Positions 1-5,869 of a stretch of 8,941 nt of DNA are shown here, one piece after another; position 1 is the stretch's first letter; each line of letters opens with the position of its first letter. This DNA comes from Firmicutes bacterium UBA995 (GTDB taxonomy: Bacteria; Bacillota; Sulfobacillia; UBA995): NCBI GenBank assembly GCA_002291985.1, contig DBBB01000141.1:1-8941 (forward strand), given 5' to 3'. The notes beneath the pieces are model-generated. The model did not search any database. It was not told where the DNA came from and saw only the letters and a program-made list of their open reading frames with translations. A program made the translations under genes and the position numbers.

Positions 1-1
1 C

Positions 2-217
2 CGAGAATTCACCGCACTGCGGGGAGAAATCGGCGGTCTGCACGGGCAGATGGGTGATCTGCGCGGAGAAATGGGCGGTCTGCGCGGAGAAATGGGTGGT
101 CTGCGCGGGGAGTTTCATCAGGAGCTGAGGAGCACCCGCCACAGCTTTGTGATCCTCGAGCTGACGGCAGTCCTTGGCTTTCTGGCGATGCTCGTGAGCA
201 TCTGGTTGATGCGGTAA
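2..217 (+). CDS. C-terminal part of a heptad-repeat coiled-coil protein with a membrane anchor (5' end outside window)
   Basis: This open frame enters from the left edge and ends at TAA 215-217, giving the last 71 residues of a longer protein. It begins with five near-identical heptads of the type MGGLRGE. A hydrophobic residue (M/I/F) sits at position 1 and Leu at position 4, as in a parallel coiled coil. A short polar stretch (HQELRSTRHS) follows, then about 20 hydrophobic residues (FVILELTAVLGF onward) ending in WLMR, which reads as a single C-terminal transmembrane helix. I do not recognise a named family. Small coiled-coil proteins with a C-terminal anchor and this repeat style are common next to phage or repeat-expanded genes, but no function can be assigned. 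The codon repetition means the heptad number could vary between strains. A rho-independent terminator follows 39 nt after the stop, so this is the last gene of its transcript. Confidence 0.6.
   Translation, partial: REFTALRGEIGGLHGQMGDLRGEMGGLRGEMGGLRGEFHQELRSTRHSFVILELTAVLGFLAMLVSIWLMR
8..112 (+). repeat. Five tandem 21-bp units encoding heptads
   Basis: Five in-frame 21-bp units run at 8-28, 29-49, 50-70, 71-91 and 92-112. The last three are almost identical (atgggYggtctgcgcgg plus gaa or gag), and the first two have diverged. Each unit encodes one seven-residue coiled-coil repeat, so expansion or contraction by one unit keeps the frame. The array may continue to the left of the window. 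Confidence 0.85.
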
Positions 218-256
218 GTTCCGGCAGTCGCCAGCCAGACGGTAACGGCAGGAGTA

Positions 257-291
257 GGGAGACGGCCCTTCGGGGCCGTCTCCCGCTCTTT
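257..291 (+). terminator. Rho-independent terminator with UUCG tetraloop
   Basis: A perfect 12-bp stem (gggagacggccc at 257-268 pairing with gggccgtctccc at 273-284) is closed by a ttcg loop with a C-G closing pair, the very stable cUUCGg tetraloop. A short T-rich tract (ctcttta) follows. It lies 39 nt after the stop of the coiled-coil gene and before the recombinase, so it separates the two transcripts. The T tract is imperfect but the stem is strong. The symmetric stem could also act on the minus strand, where no T run follows. Confidence 0.85.
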
Positions 292-308
292 ATATGAGTT
301 GGCGGTGG

Positions 309-316
309 TAAGGAGG
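309..316 (+). promoter_or_regulatory. Shine-Dalgarno site that sets the recombinase start at TTG 326
   Basis: The sequence taaggagg is an almost perfect anti-SD match. It lies 9 nt before TTG 326 in the recombinase frame. The longer reading from TTG 299 has no ribosome site and would begin inside the terminator's trailing sequence, so 326 is preferred. Confidence 0.7.
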
Positions 317-325
317 CATTCCGGG

Positions 326-1180
326 TTGGACCTGCTTTCCGATTTCGAGGTCTATCTCCTGGGCAAGGGCTTCTCTCCGGCGACCGTGCGCGTCTACCGG
401 GGCCACCTGAGGCGGTTCGTCGCGTGGCACGAGGCGGCCTGTGGTCGGTTTGACCTGCGGGCCGTTACGCCTCTGGACGTGGCCGACTACCGGCGTCACC
501 TGCAGGGCCGTGGCCGGAAACCCACCGCCACGAACAATGCTCTGGCAGCGCTGCGCAGTCTCTTTGTTTGGGCGGCCAGCCGCCGTCTTGTGGACGGCGA
601 CCCCGTCGAGGGGGTCAAGCGCTTGCCCGAAGAAGCGAGCCCGGCGCGGTGGCTCGTCCGGCGCGACCTTGGAGCCCTCATGCGGGCGGTGTACCGGCAG
701 GGCGGCCCACGGGACCAGGCGCTGGTTGTGCTTCTTCTGCACACCGGGCTTCGCGTTTCGGAAGCCGTATCGCTCAGGCGGACCGATGTCGTGATCAATG
801 ACCGCTCCGGCCACGTCGTCGTCCGCATGGGCAAGGGCGGCCGGTCCCGCCAGGTGCCGCTGAACGTCACCGCGCGCAAGCCGCTTGCCGCGTACATGGG
901 CGGCCTCGAAGGGGAGTGGCTCTTTCCCGGTCGCGGTGGTGGTCCCATGACTTCTCGGGCCACTCAGAAGATCCTGGCCAAGTACGCCCGCCTGGCGGGC
1001 GTCGAGGCGACTCCTCACCGGCTGCGGCACTCCTTCTGTAAGCTCCTGGTCGAGGCCGGGGAGAGCCTGGACGTGGTGGCAGCCCTGGCCGGGCACGGCA
1101 ACCTCAACACTACGGCCCGGTACACGAGGCCCGGGGTCCGCGACATGGAGCGTGCGGTGGAGAAGCTTGCGTGGGAGTGA
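326..1180 (+). CDS. XerC/XerD-like tyrosine site-specific recombinase
   Basis: This 284-residue protein should cut and rejoin DNA at a specific core site through a covalent 3'-phosphotyrosine link, with no cofactor. The N-terminal SAM-like core-binding domain covers about residues 1-100 (FSPATVRVYRGHLRRF and the following helices) and the catalytic domain about 110-284. All catalytic residues are visible: Arg143 in HTGLRVSEAV, Lys170 in GKGGRSRQVPL, His231 and Arg234 in HRLRH, His257 in LAGHGNLNTT and the nucleophile Tyr266 in ARYT. The length matches Xer-type enzymes (about 295-300) rather than longer phage integrases, which usually carry an extra arm-binding domain. The start is TTG 326, set by the taaggagg site. 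A methyltransferase gene follows after 8 nt, so the two are probably co-transcribed. It may be an element-encoded integrase or resolvase. The housekeeping dif recombinase is less likely given the mobile context. The att or target site is not visible here. Confidence 0.9.
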   Translation: MDLLSDFEVYLLGKGFSPATVRVYRGHLRRFVAWHEAACGRFDLRAVTPLDVADYRRHLQGRGRKPTATNNALAALRSLFVWAASRRLVDGDPVEGVKRLPEEASPARWLVRRDLGALMRAVYRQGGPRDQALVVLLLHTGLRVSEAVSLRRTDVVINDRSGHVVVRMGKGGRSRQVPLNVTARKPLAAYMGGLEGEWLFPGRGGGPMTSRATQKILAKYARLAGVEATPHRLRHSFCKLLVEAGESLDVVAALAGHGNLNTTARYTRPGVRDMERAVEKLAWE

Positions 1181-1188
1181 GAGCGGGT

Positions 1189-2007
1189 ATGAACAGGGCA
1201 TCCAGCACAACCCCGTTGTTTCAGTATAGACCCGCCCTCCGGCCGGCCCTCAAGTGGGCCGGAGGGAAACGTTGGCTGGTTCCCCACCTGAGGCCTTACT
1301 GGAATCCCCACAGGCACCGTCGGTTGGTGGAGCCTTTCTGTGGAGCCCTGGCGGTGGCCCTGGCGCTGATGCCAGAGAGTGCCCTTCTCAACGATGTGAA
1401 TCTTCACCTCATCAACTTCTTCCGTTGGTTGCGGGAGGGGCTGCAGCTATCCATTCCCCTGCGGAACGATAAAGTCCTGTACTATGCTCACCGGCGCCGG
1501 TTCAATGACCTGATCGCCGGGGGGCAGGCGGAAAGCTGGGAGGCGGCGGAACTCTTCTATTACCTGAACCGCACCGGGTACAACGGCCTCTGCCGGTTCA
1601 ACAAAAGGGGCGAGTTCAACGTTCCCTTCGGCCGGTACCGGAGCGTTTCGTACCGGCACGACTTCCCAGTGTACTGTGAGGCCTTCGCGGGGTGGGAGTT
1701 CGCCGCCGGCGACTTCGAGGCGTTGAAGCTGGCTCCGGACGACTTCGTGTATGCTGACCCACCGTACGACGTCCCGTTCAGGCAGTACGCAAAGGACGGG
1801 TTCCGCTGGGAGGACCAGGTGCGCCTCGCCCGCTGGCTGGCCCGGCACTCCGGGCCGGTCGTCGCGTCGAACCAGGCCACGGAGCGAATAGTCGCCCTCT
1901 ACCGCGATTTCGGCTTCACGCTCCGGTTCCTGGCCGGCCCGCGCCGGATAAGTTGCACCGGCGACCGGACCCCGGCAAGAGAGATGCTGGCTCTGAAAGG
2001 GGCGTAG
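1189..2007 (+). CDS. Dam-family (D12 class) DNA adenine-N6 methyltransferase
   Basis: This 272-residue enzyme is predicted to transfer a methyl group from S-adenosylmethionine to the N6 of adenine in DNA. The D12/Dam motifs appear in order: KWAGGK (22-27, motif X, AdoMet pocket), VEPFCGALA (47-55, motif I), LNDVNLHLINFF (67-78), the very typical stretch YLNRTGYNGLCRFN (125-138) with GEFNVPFGRY (141-150), the catalytic DPPY (190-193, motif IV), and RRISCTG near 252-258, where Dam has RRSISSNG. The length equals that of Escherichia coli Dam (278). Dam relatives mostly recognise GATC; specificity here is inferred. No cognate endonuclease lies next to it, so it looks like an orphan methylase of the kind mobile elements carry to evade restriction or control replication. 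ATG 1189 is preferred. GTG 1171 in the same frame overlaps the recombinase stop and is possible, adding six residues. It is probably translationally coupled to the recombinase. Confidence 0.9.
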   Translation: MNRASSTTPLFQYRPALRPALKWAGGKRWLVPHLRPYWNPHRHRRLVEPFCGALAVALALMPESALLNDVNLHLINFFRWLREGLQLSIPLRNDKVLYYAHRRRFNDLIAGGQAESWEAAELFYYLNRTGYNGLCRFNKRGEFNVPFGRYRSVSYRHDFPVYCEAFAGWEFAAGDFEALKLAPDDFVYADPPYDVPFRQYAKDGFRWEDQVRLARWLARHSGPVVASNQATERIVALYRDFGFTLRFLAGPRRISCTGDRTPAREMLALKGA

Positions 2008-2077
2008 CGAGCGTCGCCGTCGGCAAGATTAGTGGGAGTCCGTAGCACCGCCGGTGGAAGACCGTACGGCTTCTGCA

Positions 2078-2106
2078 ATGCCCGCAAATACAGCGGTGGC
2101 GGGCAT
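2078..2106. other. 8-bp inverted repeat in the 2008-2165 intergenic region
   Basis: atgcccgc (2078-2085) pairs perfectly with gcgggcat (2099-2106) across a 13-nt loop. It lies in the 158-nt gap after the methyltransferase, with an 8-bp palindrome ccgtacgg (2062-2069) just upstream. It has no T tract, so it is not a classical terminator. It could be an operator or an RNA stem in the leader of the next gene. Confidence 0.4.
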
Positions 2107-2120
2107 CTCCGGTTCCCATT

Positions 2121-2150
2121 ACGACCTTACGGTCGTGTTGTGCCTTCTTT
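2121..2150 (+). terminator. Weak terminator-like hairpin upstream of the DUF927-like gene
   Basis: acgacc (2121-2126) and ggtcgt (2131-2136) form a perfect 6-bp stem around ttac. A U-rich but interrupted tail follows (gttgtgccttcttt). It may end transcription from the methyltransferase or attenuate the next gene. The stem is short and the tail is broken, so the call is tentative. Confidence 0.4.
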
Positions 2151-2152
2151 AC

Positions 2153-2159
2153 AGGAGGT
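2153..2159 (+). promoter_or_regulatory. Shine-Dalgarno site supporting TTG start 2166
   Basis: aggaggt is a full anti-SD match placed 6 nt before TTG 2166. It is the main support for this uncommon start codon. Confidence 0.7.
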
Positions 2160-2165
2160 GTCGCT

Positions 2166-3002
2166 TTGCGCGCGGACGAGATCCTTGGTGAAGTAGGAGC
2201 CCGCCTGCGACAGCTTGGAGGCGAGGCGGACTGGTTACAGGTTTTCACCCCAGACATCGCGCAGGCGCTATCGAGACTGTTGCCCGCCGAATACGAAGAG
2301 TTCAAGACGTTATTAGAAGGATCCGTTCTTCTGGAAGGCTGGAAACTCGAAGGGCTGACCGAGAAGACGCTTGATCTGTTGGTGTTTGCGGTGCGGGTTC
2401 GGCAGGAGAAGGAAGCGTCGGCGGTTCCCCTGGAGCATTGCTGTCCCGGCGCTCCCGGCGCGAAAGGCCTGATGGTTCCCGGCGGGTGGAAAGTCGCGCC
2501 CGACCGAGTGGCGTTTCTCGGCGGATTGCCGGCGGCTTTCGGTGCTGTTTACGCCGACGGCCGGTGCCTGGACGCCGAGAGGGGTCGGAGTTACCTGCGG
2601 CTGGTGGTGTGCGCCGACGGAGAATGGCGGTTGGCGCTGGTCCGGGCCGACACTTCTGACACCCGTCTGGTGGCTGCGGTCAAGAACCTTGGGGTGTTCA
2701 TTGAGTGTTCCAAGACGCTTGCCGCCCATCTGCGTTCGTTCTGGTCCTTGAACTGGAACCGGCTGCCGCTAGTGAAGGCGCCGGTCGAAGGTGAGGTCGT
2801 CTTCGAGGTGTGGCGGGACTTCGTGGAGGCGAATGCCTCCCGATTCCTGGGCGACTGGGGCGCTCTGCGCAAGGGAGAACTGCTGATGTTGCCCGATGTA
2901 CTGCGGCGCTTCCTGGGCGGTCACGGGGCGCGGCGTTCCCCGCGGCGCTTTCCGCCTGGCGGCGGGAGGGGCATGTCATCGCTGCGGAGGACGGTTTGCT
3001 AG
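2166..3002 (+). CDS. DUF927-like primase/helicase relative lacking the ATPase core; probably frameshifted near its 3' end
   Basis: The frame reads 278 residues from TTG 2166. Residues 103-200 resemble, from memory of the family, the N-terminal part of DUF927 proteins of phages and integrative elements: VPGGWKVAPDRVAF, then YLRLVVCADGEWRLALVRA, then RLVAAVKNLGVFIECSK, ending in NWNRLP. In the family this is followed by a large ATPase region with a P-loop. Here there is none: the chain passes straight to a helical segment (VWRDFVEANASRF, then LRKGELLMLPDVLRRFLG) like the family's C-terminal winged-helix part. After about residue 250 the sequence turns into low-complexity Arg/Pro/Gly, while a neighbouring frame carries a sensible continuation to TGA 3137-3139. 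A one-base loss between about 2910 and 2955 is likely. Residues 1-100 are helical and unrecognised. It could instead be an unrelated uncharacterised protein. If it does derive from a primase-helicase, it should be enzymatically inactive. Confidence 0.5.
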   Translation: MRADEILGEVGARLRQLGGEADWLQVFTPDIAQALSRLLPAEYEEFKTLLEGSVLLEGWKLEGLTEKTLDLLVFAVRVRQEKEASAVPLEHCCPGAPGAKGLMVPGGWKVAPDRVAFLGGLPAAFGAVYADGRCLDAERGRSYLRLVVCADGEWRLALVRADTSDTRLVAAVKNLGVFIECSKTLAAHLRSFWSLNWNRLPLVKAPVEGEVVFEVWRDFVEANASRFLGDWGALRKGELLMLPDVLRRFLGGHGARRSPRRFPPGGGRGMSSLRRTVC

Positions 3003-3139
3003 CTCCGCGTTGGTTTGGCGGTCGCACGAGGAGAGTCGCGGTTTTCCGGGCGTCTCTTTTCGCCCTTGGGGAAGACGCTGAGGTTGCCGGGCGGCTGCCC
3101 GCCAGCGGGCAGGAAATCCGGGACGAAAACGGAGGCTGA
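2916..3139 (+). pseudogene. Out-of-frame C-terminus of the DUF927-like gene
   Basis: In the frame shifted by -1 from the preceding gene, about 2940-3136 reads as a plausible small winged-helix-like end: FPAALSAWRREGHVIAAEDG, then LLAPRWFGGRTRRVAVF, then RASLFALGEDAEVAG, stopping at TGA 3137-3139. This resembles the C-terminus expected for element primase-helicases (a helix, a short turn with a gap-Gly, then beta strands). In contrast, the annotated frame's last 28 residues (RRSPRRFPPGGGRG) look like non-coding translation. A ggagg site overlapping this stop supports it as the true gene end. The restored protein would be about 324 residues. A sequencing error in a G-run such as that near 2927 is an alternative to genuine decay. 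Confidence 0.45.
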
Positions 3140-3140
3140 C

Positions 3141-3250
3141 GTGGCAAGAATTGCAGGAAGTGCCGCGGGGGCAGATTGGCCGGGGGGTCCCTCCTGCGGG
3201 GCCCTTCAGGGGGCCAGGTTGTGTGCCGCAACGGTGGCCAGAGAGCATGA
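3141..3250 (+). pseudogene. Possible broken zinc-ribbon-like microprotein
   Basis: ggagg (3131-3135) lies 5 nt before GTG 3141, directly after the previous stop, which is a good start context. The first codons give MAR. In the frame shifted by one base, however, the following stretch reads NCRKCRGGRLAGG, then GGQVVCRNGGQRA, ending at TGA 3248-3250. CxxC, a glycine-rich turn, then VVCRNGG, resembles the small zinc-ribbon proteins (CxxC...CxxC) of phages and integrative elements, with the fourth Cys replaced by Gly. One A lost from aagaattgc would explain the shift. If GTG 3141 is instead read without correction, it gives a 49-residue peptide to TAG 3288-3290 with no recognisable motif. Low certainty. 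Confidence 0.3.
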
Positions 3251-3323
3251 ACAACGACACCAGGTAGTCTCGTCAGAGACGTTTATCTAGAACACCTCCC
3301 TGACCTGGAATGGTGCGAGAACT
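3251..3323. other. Convergent junction between the + strand genes and the minus-strand operon, with a small hairpin
   Basis: This 73-nt gap lies where + and - transcripts converge and where base composition drops from GC-rich to about 50%. It holds gtctc (3267-3271), gtca, gagac (3276-3280), a perfect 5-bp stem followed by gttta on the + strand. An outer 6-bp inverted repeat, ccaggt (3260-3265) and acctgg (3303-3308), flanks that stem. It could serve as a weak bidirectional terminator or mark the left boundary of the inserted module. Confidence 0.3.
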
Positions 3324-5852
3324 CTACTCGAACTCGTAGGGACCTAGGAATCGCTCGCCGTTGAAATGGATGAGATGGTCTGGGTGTTCAGCAACCCAGA
3401 CTTCGGTTTCCCACGCAATCTCGACCAGGCACCTGGTCAGGGTCCTCCGATCGGGAAACGCTGTGACAAAAACCAACCCCACTGTAGCCCCTTCGAACAA
3501 CTCCTTTAGTTCGATGTGGCGCTTGTGGTCCACCGGCCCATGACTGCTACACGCCTCAATCAAGACTAGCCAGCCCTTGTCACTATAGTAGACCACTACA
3601 TCAGGCATCTTGCCGTGCTCGTCAACTGCCACACCAAGCTCGTTCAGCTTGTCCGGGTCAAAGTAGGCCCATTTTGACGCAGTATCGCCAACGTATATCA
3701 CTTCAGCGCCTGGGGTGTACCGTGGACAGAAGTCTTCGATGATCCTCCGGACCACTTCGGTCTGACCTCCTGGGGACAGTTCGATGGTCTTCCCGGGCGC
3801 GAGCTGTACTGGCACTTTGTGCATTTCGCGTTTCTTTGCATATGTGTCAGCTAGGCTGACCCCTGAGGTCAAATACTCTCGAAGCTTGCGGTTCCACATT
3901 CCAGTTCCGTATGTTCTCAGCACTTCGAATAGTGGCCTGCTGATTTGGTACCGGTTGTTCGGACTGTTGGTAGGCCTGTTGAGATCATCAGGATTCTGAA
4001 TCACCAATCCAGCCTGGATGAACTGGTGAACAGTCTGCCTTCGGACTGTCTCGCGGGTGTTCGGGGCATAGTTCTTTCCGTAGCATTCGCTGAAGAAGTT
4101 CATCATCTCGGTAATGCCTCGCAAAGCCTCCCGAGCATCGGACCATGGTGTGTCGGGTCTGAGATCCAGCAAAGCCAGTAACGTCAACGCCGATCTGTCG
4201 TTAACCTGAGTACGCGGAAGGCCCAGGTCTCGAAGAATTCCACGTGCCCTCTCTATCTGCCTTTTCACCTGGACGGGATCCAGAGAGGTTTCCCCAGAGG
4301 CCATATGCCCAAGCACCTCCTCAACAATTCTGTCGATCTCCTCCTGCCCCGGTAACTGCTCTCCAATTGACAGTCCGAGAGCCTCTAACTGTTTCCTGGA
4401 CGGATATCTCATCTTGCGCAGGTCAGTGGCATTGACCTGAGTGTGTCCACTGAACTGGCGGAAGCAGATGTCAGTTAGAGTTGAGCTCAGGAAGACCATC
4501 AGACCCCTGGCAATGGCTCGCGGCAAACCGCCACCATTTTCATGGAAATAGTTCAGATGGTTCTCAAAACCCACTCCTTCACACTGCTGCTCCGCATCGC
4601 ATACGGCCGCAACAACGCGTTTCGTTTCTTCTTTGGCTGAGAAACGCTTCACCAGGATATAGACGCCCGGGGGGACCAGCAACCCCTCGGTAGCTGGCGC
4701 ACGGACTATCGCGTTCGGCTTTCTGGCTAGTTGCCGCGACCACTCGACGGACCCATTCTTCAGGTGTCCCGGGTATATAAGTGGTACTGTGTCCTTGCGG
4801 GGTAGTGCCCTGAGAAAATCCCTCGCTCGGAAGTCGACAACTCGACCAGTAGACACCTCAAGGCCGAGGTCCTCTAGCGTGGACGAGAGCCGTTGCATTT
4901 TCTGTGCTGCTTCCTGTTGAGCTCGGTCCGCAACTATGTGGATGAATAGGTCTGGATCATGAGGATTCACGAGTTCGGAATACGGAGCCTCTCGCCTGAC
5001 TGTATCCGTACCATCAGGCCCATCGCTTTCACTTATGAGAACCGTCTCCGGGAGCTTCTTGCCCTTCACAGCACGAAGTATTACATTTTCCTGCAATACA
5101 TCATCATTGCTGAAAGCCTGGCGCCGCTTGTTGAACAGATGCACCTGCCGGATCTCCGTGCTATCAAGGAGGAGTCTTCGGAACGGTTTGAAGTACGGGC
5201 CGTTGCAGAAGCTCCGGGGAATGATCGCAACGATTTCGCCTTCGGTGCACAGTAACTGGACTACAAGGGCCAAGAATGCCGAGTAGAGGTTGGTGGCTTC
5301 AACTCCAATAGAACTCAACAGAAGACGTTCCCTTGAGTTGTTCCTGATCTTCAGGTATGGGGGATTGAGAATAGCACAATCAAATTCCGGCTGTGCCGGC
5401 GTTGAAAACAGGGACCCGCGAAGCCTAGAAACGGCTGCTTCAAGGAAGTCAGCTTCATGCACTTCTGCGTGGAACTCGATACCCACGCTCTTGCATGCCA
5501 TTTCGCATGCTCTCATTGTTTCGCTTAAGTAGTCGGAAAAGAGCGGTTCAACCTCGTAGATGTCGACGTGCAGTCTCTCTGTTCGAGGGGCCCGCCGACA
5601 GAATTCCTCGACGAAGGCTGCTGTCAGAATGCCAATACCGGCACCCGCATCCAACAGCCGAATAGCCGGGCGGTCCGTCTCGAACATTGCAGCCATTAGT
5701 TCCGCTACCGGCGCGGGTGTCAGGAACTGCCCCATTCTGCTGCGTTGAGCCCGCTCAATCCTGCGACTCGCATCCAAGCCGATGAGTTCAACGTATTCGA
5801 CCAACTTGGTGTCCTCGCCCGGGGAGCGCCTGAGACCAATCTCGGTGATCAT
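3324..5852 (-). CDS. Fused BsuBI/PstI-type restriction-modification enzyme (adenine methyltransferase + endonuclease)
   Basis: One 842-residue chain carries both activities of a type II system (numbering from the upstream in-frame TTG 5861; subtract 3 for ATG 5852). Residues about 40-520 form an N6-adenine methyltransferase: GQFLTP 44-49 (motif X), LLDAGAGIG 69-77 (AdoMet site), NPPY 166-169 (catalytic), and a target-recognition part with IYPGHLKNG (362-370) and FSGHTQVNATDLRKM (470-484). Residues about 530-845 match BsuBI/PstI endonucleases: the N-terminal helical part (NDRSALTLLALLDL) and the C-terminal nuclease with KMPDVVVYY (751-759, Asp754), LVLIEACSSHGPV (765-777, Glu769) and KRH (780-782). 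In BsuBI and PstI these are two proteins of roughly 500 and 320 residues recognising CTGCAG; here they are joined without a stop. Specificity is inferred. ATG 5852 is preferred because the gaggag site is too close to TTG 5861. The gene lies 16 nt after the EVE gene in the same operon. Confidence 0.9.
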   Translation of the reverse strand: MITEIGLRRSPGEDTKLVEYVELIGLDASRRIERAQRSRMGQFLTPAPVAELMAAMFETDRPAIRLLDAGAGIGILTAAFVEEFCRRAPRTERLHVDIYEVEPLFSDYLSETMRACEMACKSVGIEFHAEVHEADFLEAAVSRLRGSLFSTPAQPEFDCAILNPPYLKIRNNSRERLLLSSIGVEATNLYSAFLALVVQLLCTEGEIVAIIPRSFCNGPYFKPFRRLLLDSTEIRQVHLFNKRRQAFSNDDVLQENVILRAVKGKKLPETVLISESDGPDGTDTVRREAPYSELVNPHDPDLFIHIVADRAQQEAAQKMQRLSSTLEDLGLEVSTGRVVDFRARDFLRALPRKDTVPLIYPGHLKNGSVEWSRQLARKPNAIVRAPATEGLLVPPGVYILVKRFSAKEETKRVVAAVCDAEQQCEGVGFENHLNYFHENGGGLPRAIARGLMVFLSSTLTDICFRQFSGHTQVNATDLRKMRYPSRKQLEALGLSIGEQLPGQEEIDRIVEEVLGHMASGETSLDPVQVKRQIERARGILRDLGLPRTQVNDRSALTLLALLDLRPDTPWSDAREALRGITEMMNFFSECYGKNYAPNTRETVRRQTVHQFIQAGLVIQNPDDLNRPTNSPNNRYQISRPLFEVLRTYGTGMWNRKLREYLTSGVSLADTYAKKREMHKVPVQLAPGKTIELSPGGQTEVVRRIIEDFCPRYTPGAEVIYVGDTASKWAYFDPDKLNELGVAVDEHGKMPDVVVYYSDKGWLVLIEACSSHGPVDHKRHIELKELFEGATVGLVFVTAFPDRRTLTRCLVEIAWETEVWVAEHPDHLIHFNGERFLGPYEFE

Positions 5853-5861
5853 GCAAACCAA

Positions 5862-5869
5862 CTCTCCTC
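5862..5869 (-). promoter_or_regulatory. Ribosome site for the fused restriction-modification gene
   Basis: On the minus strand gaggagag begins at the last base of the EVE stop codon. It ends 9 nt before ATG 5852 but directly abuts TTG 5861, so the ATG is the likelier start. The short 16-nt intergenic gap suggests re-initiation by ribosomes finishing the EVE gene. Confidence 0.6.

Noticed and set aside
290..1210. A 306-codon minus-strand frame across the recombinase
   Set aside because: The opposite strand encodes a complete tyrosine recombinase with every catalytic residue. The antisense product looks like random Pro/Arg/His-rich sequence.
3015..3290. A 91-codon + strand frame spanning the end of the primase-like gene
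   Set aside because: Its first part is out of frame with the better continuation ending at 3139. Only its last 49 codons (from GTG 3141) have a ribosome site, and these are discussed as a possible broken microprotein.
3260..3308. Outer inverted repeat ccaggt/acctgg around a small hairpin as possible ends of a mobile element
   Set aside because: Only 6 bp long, with no partner copy near 6420 and no target duplication found, so it does not support a transposon end.
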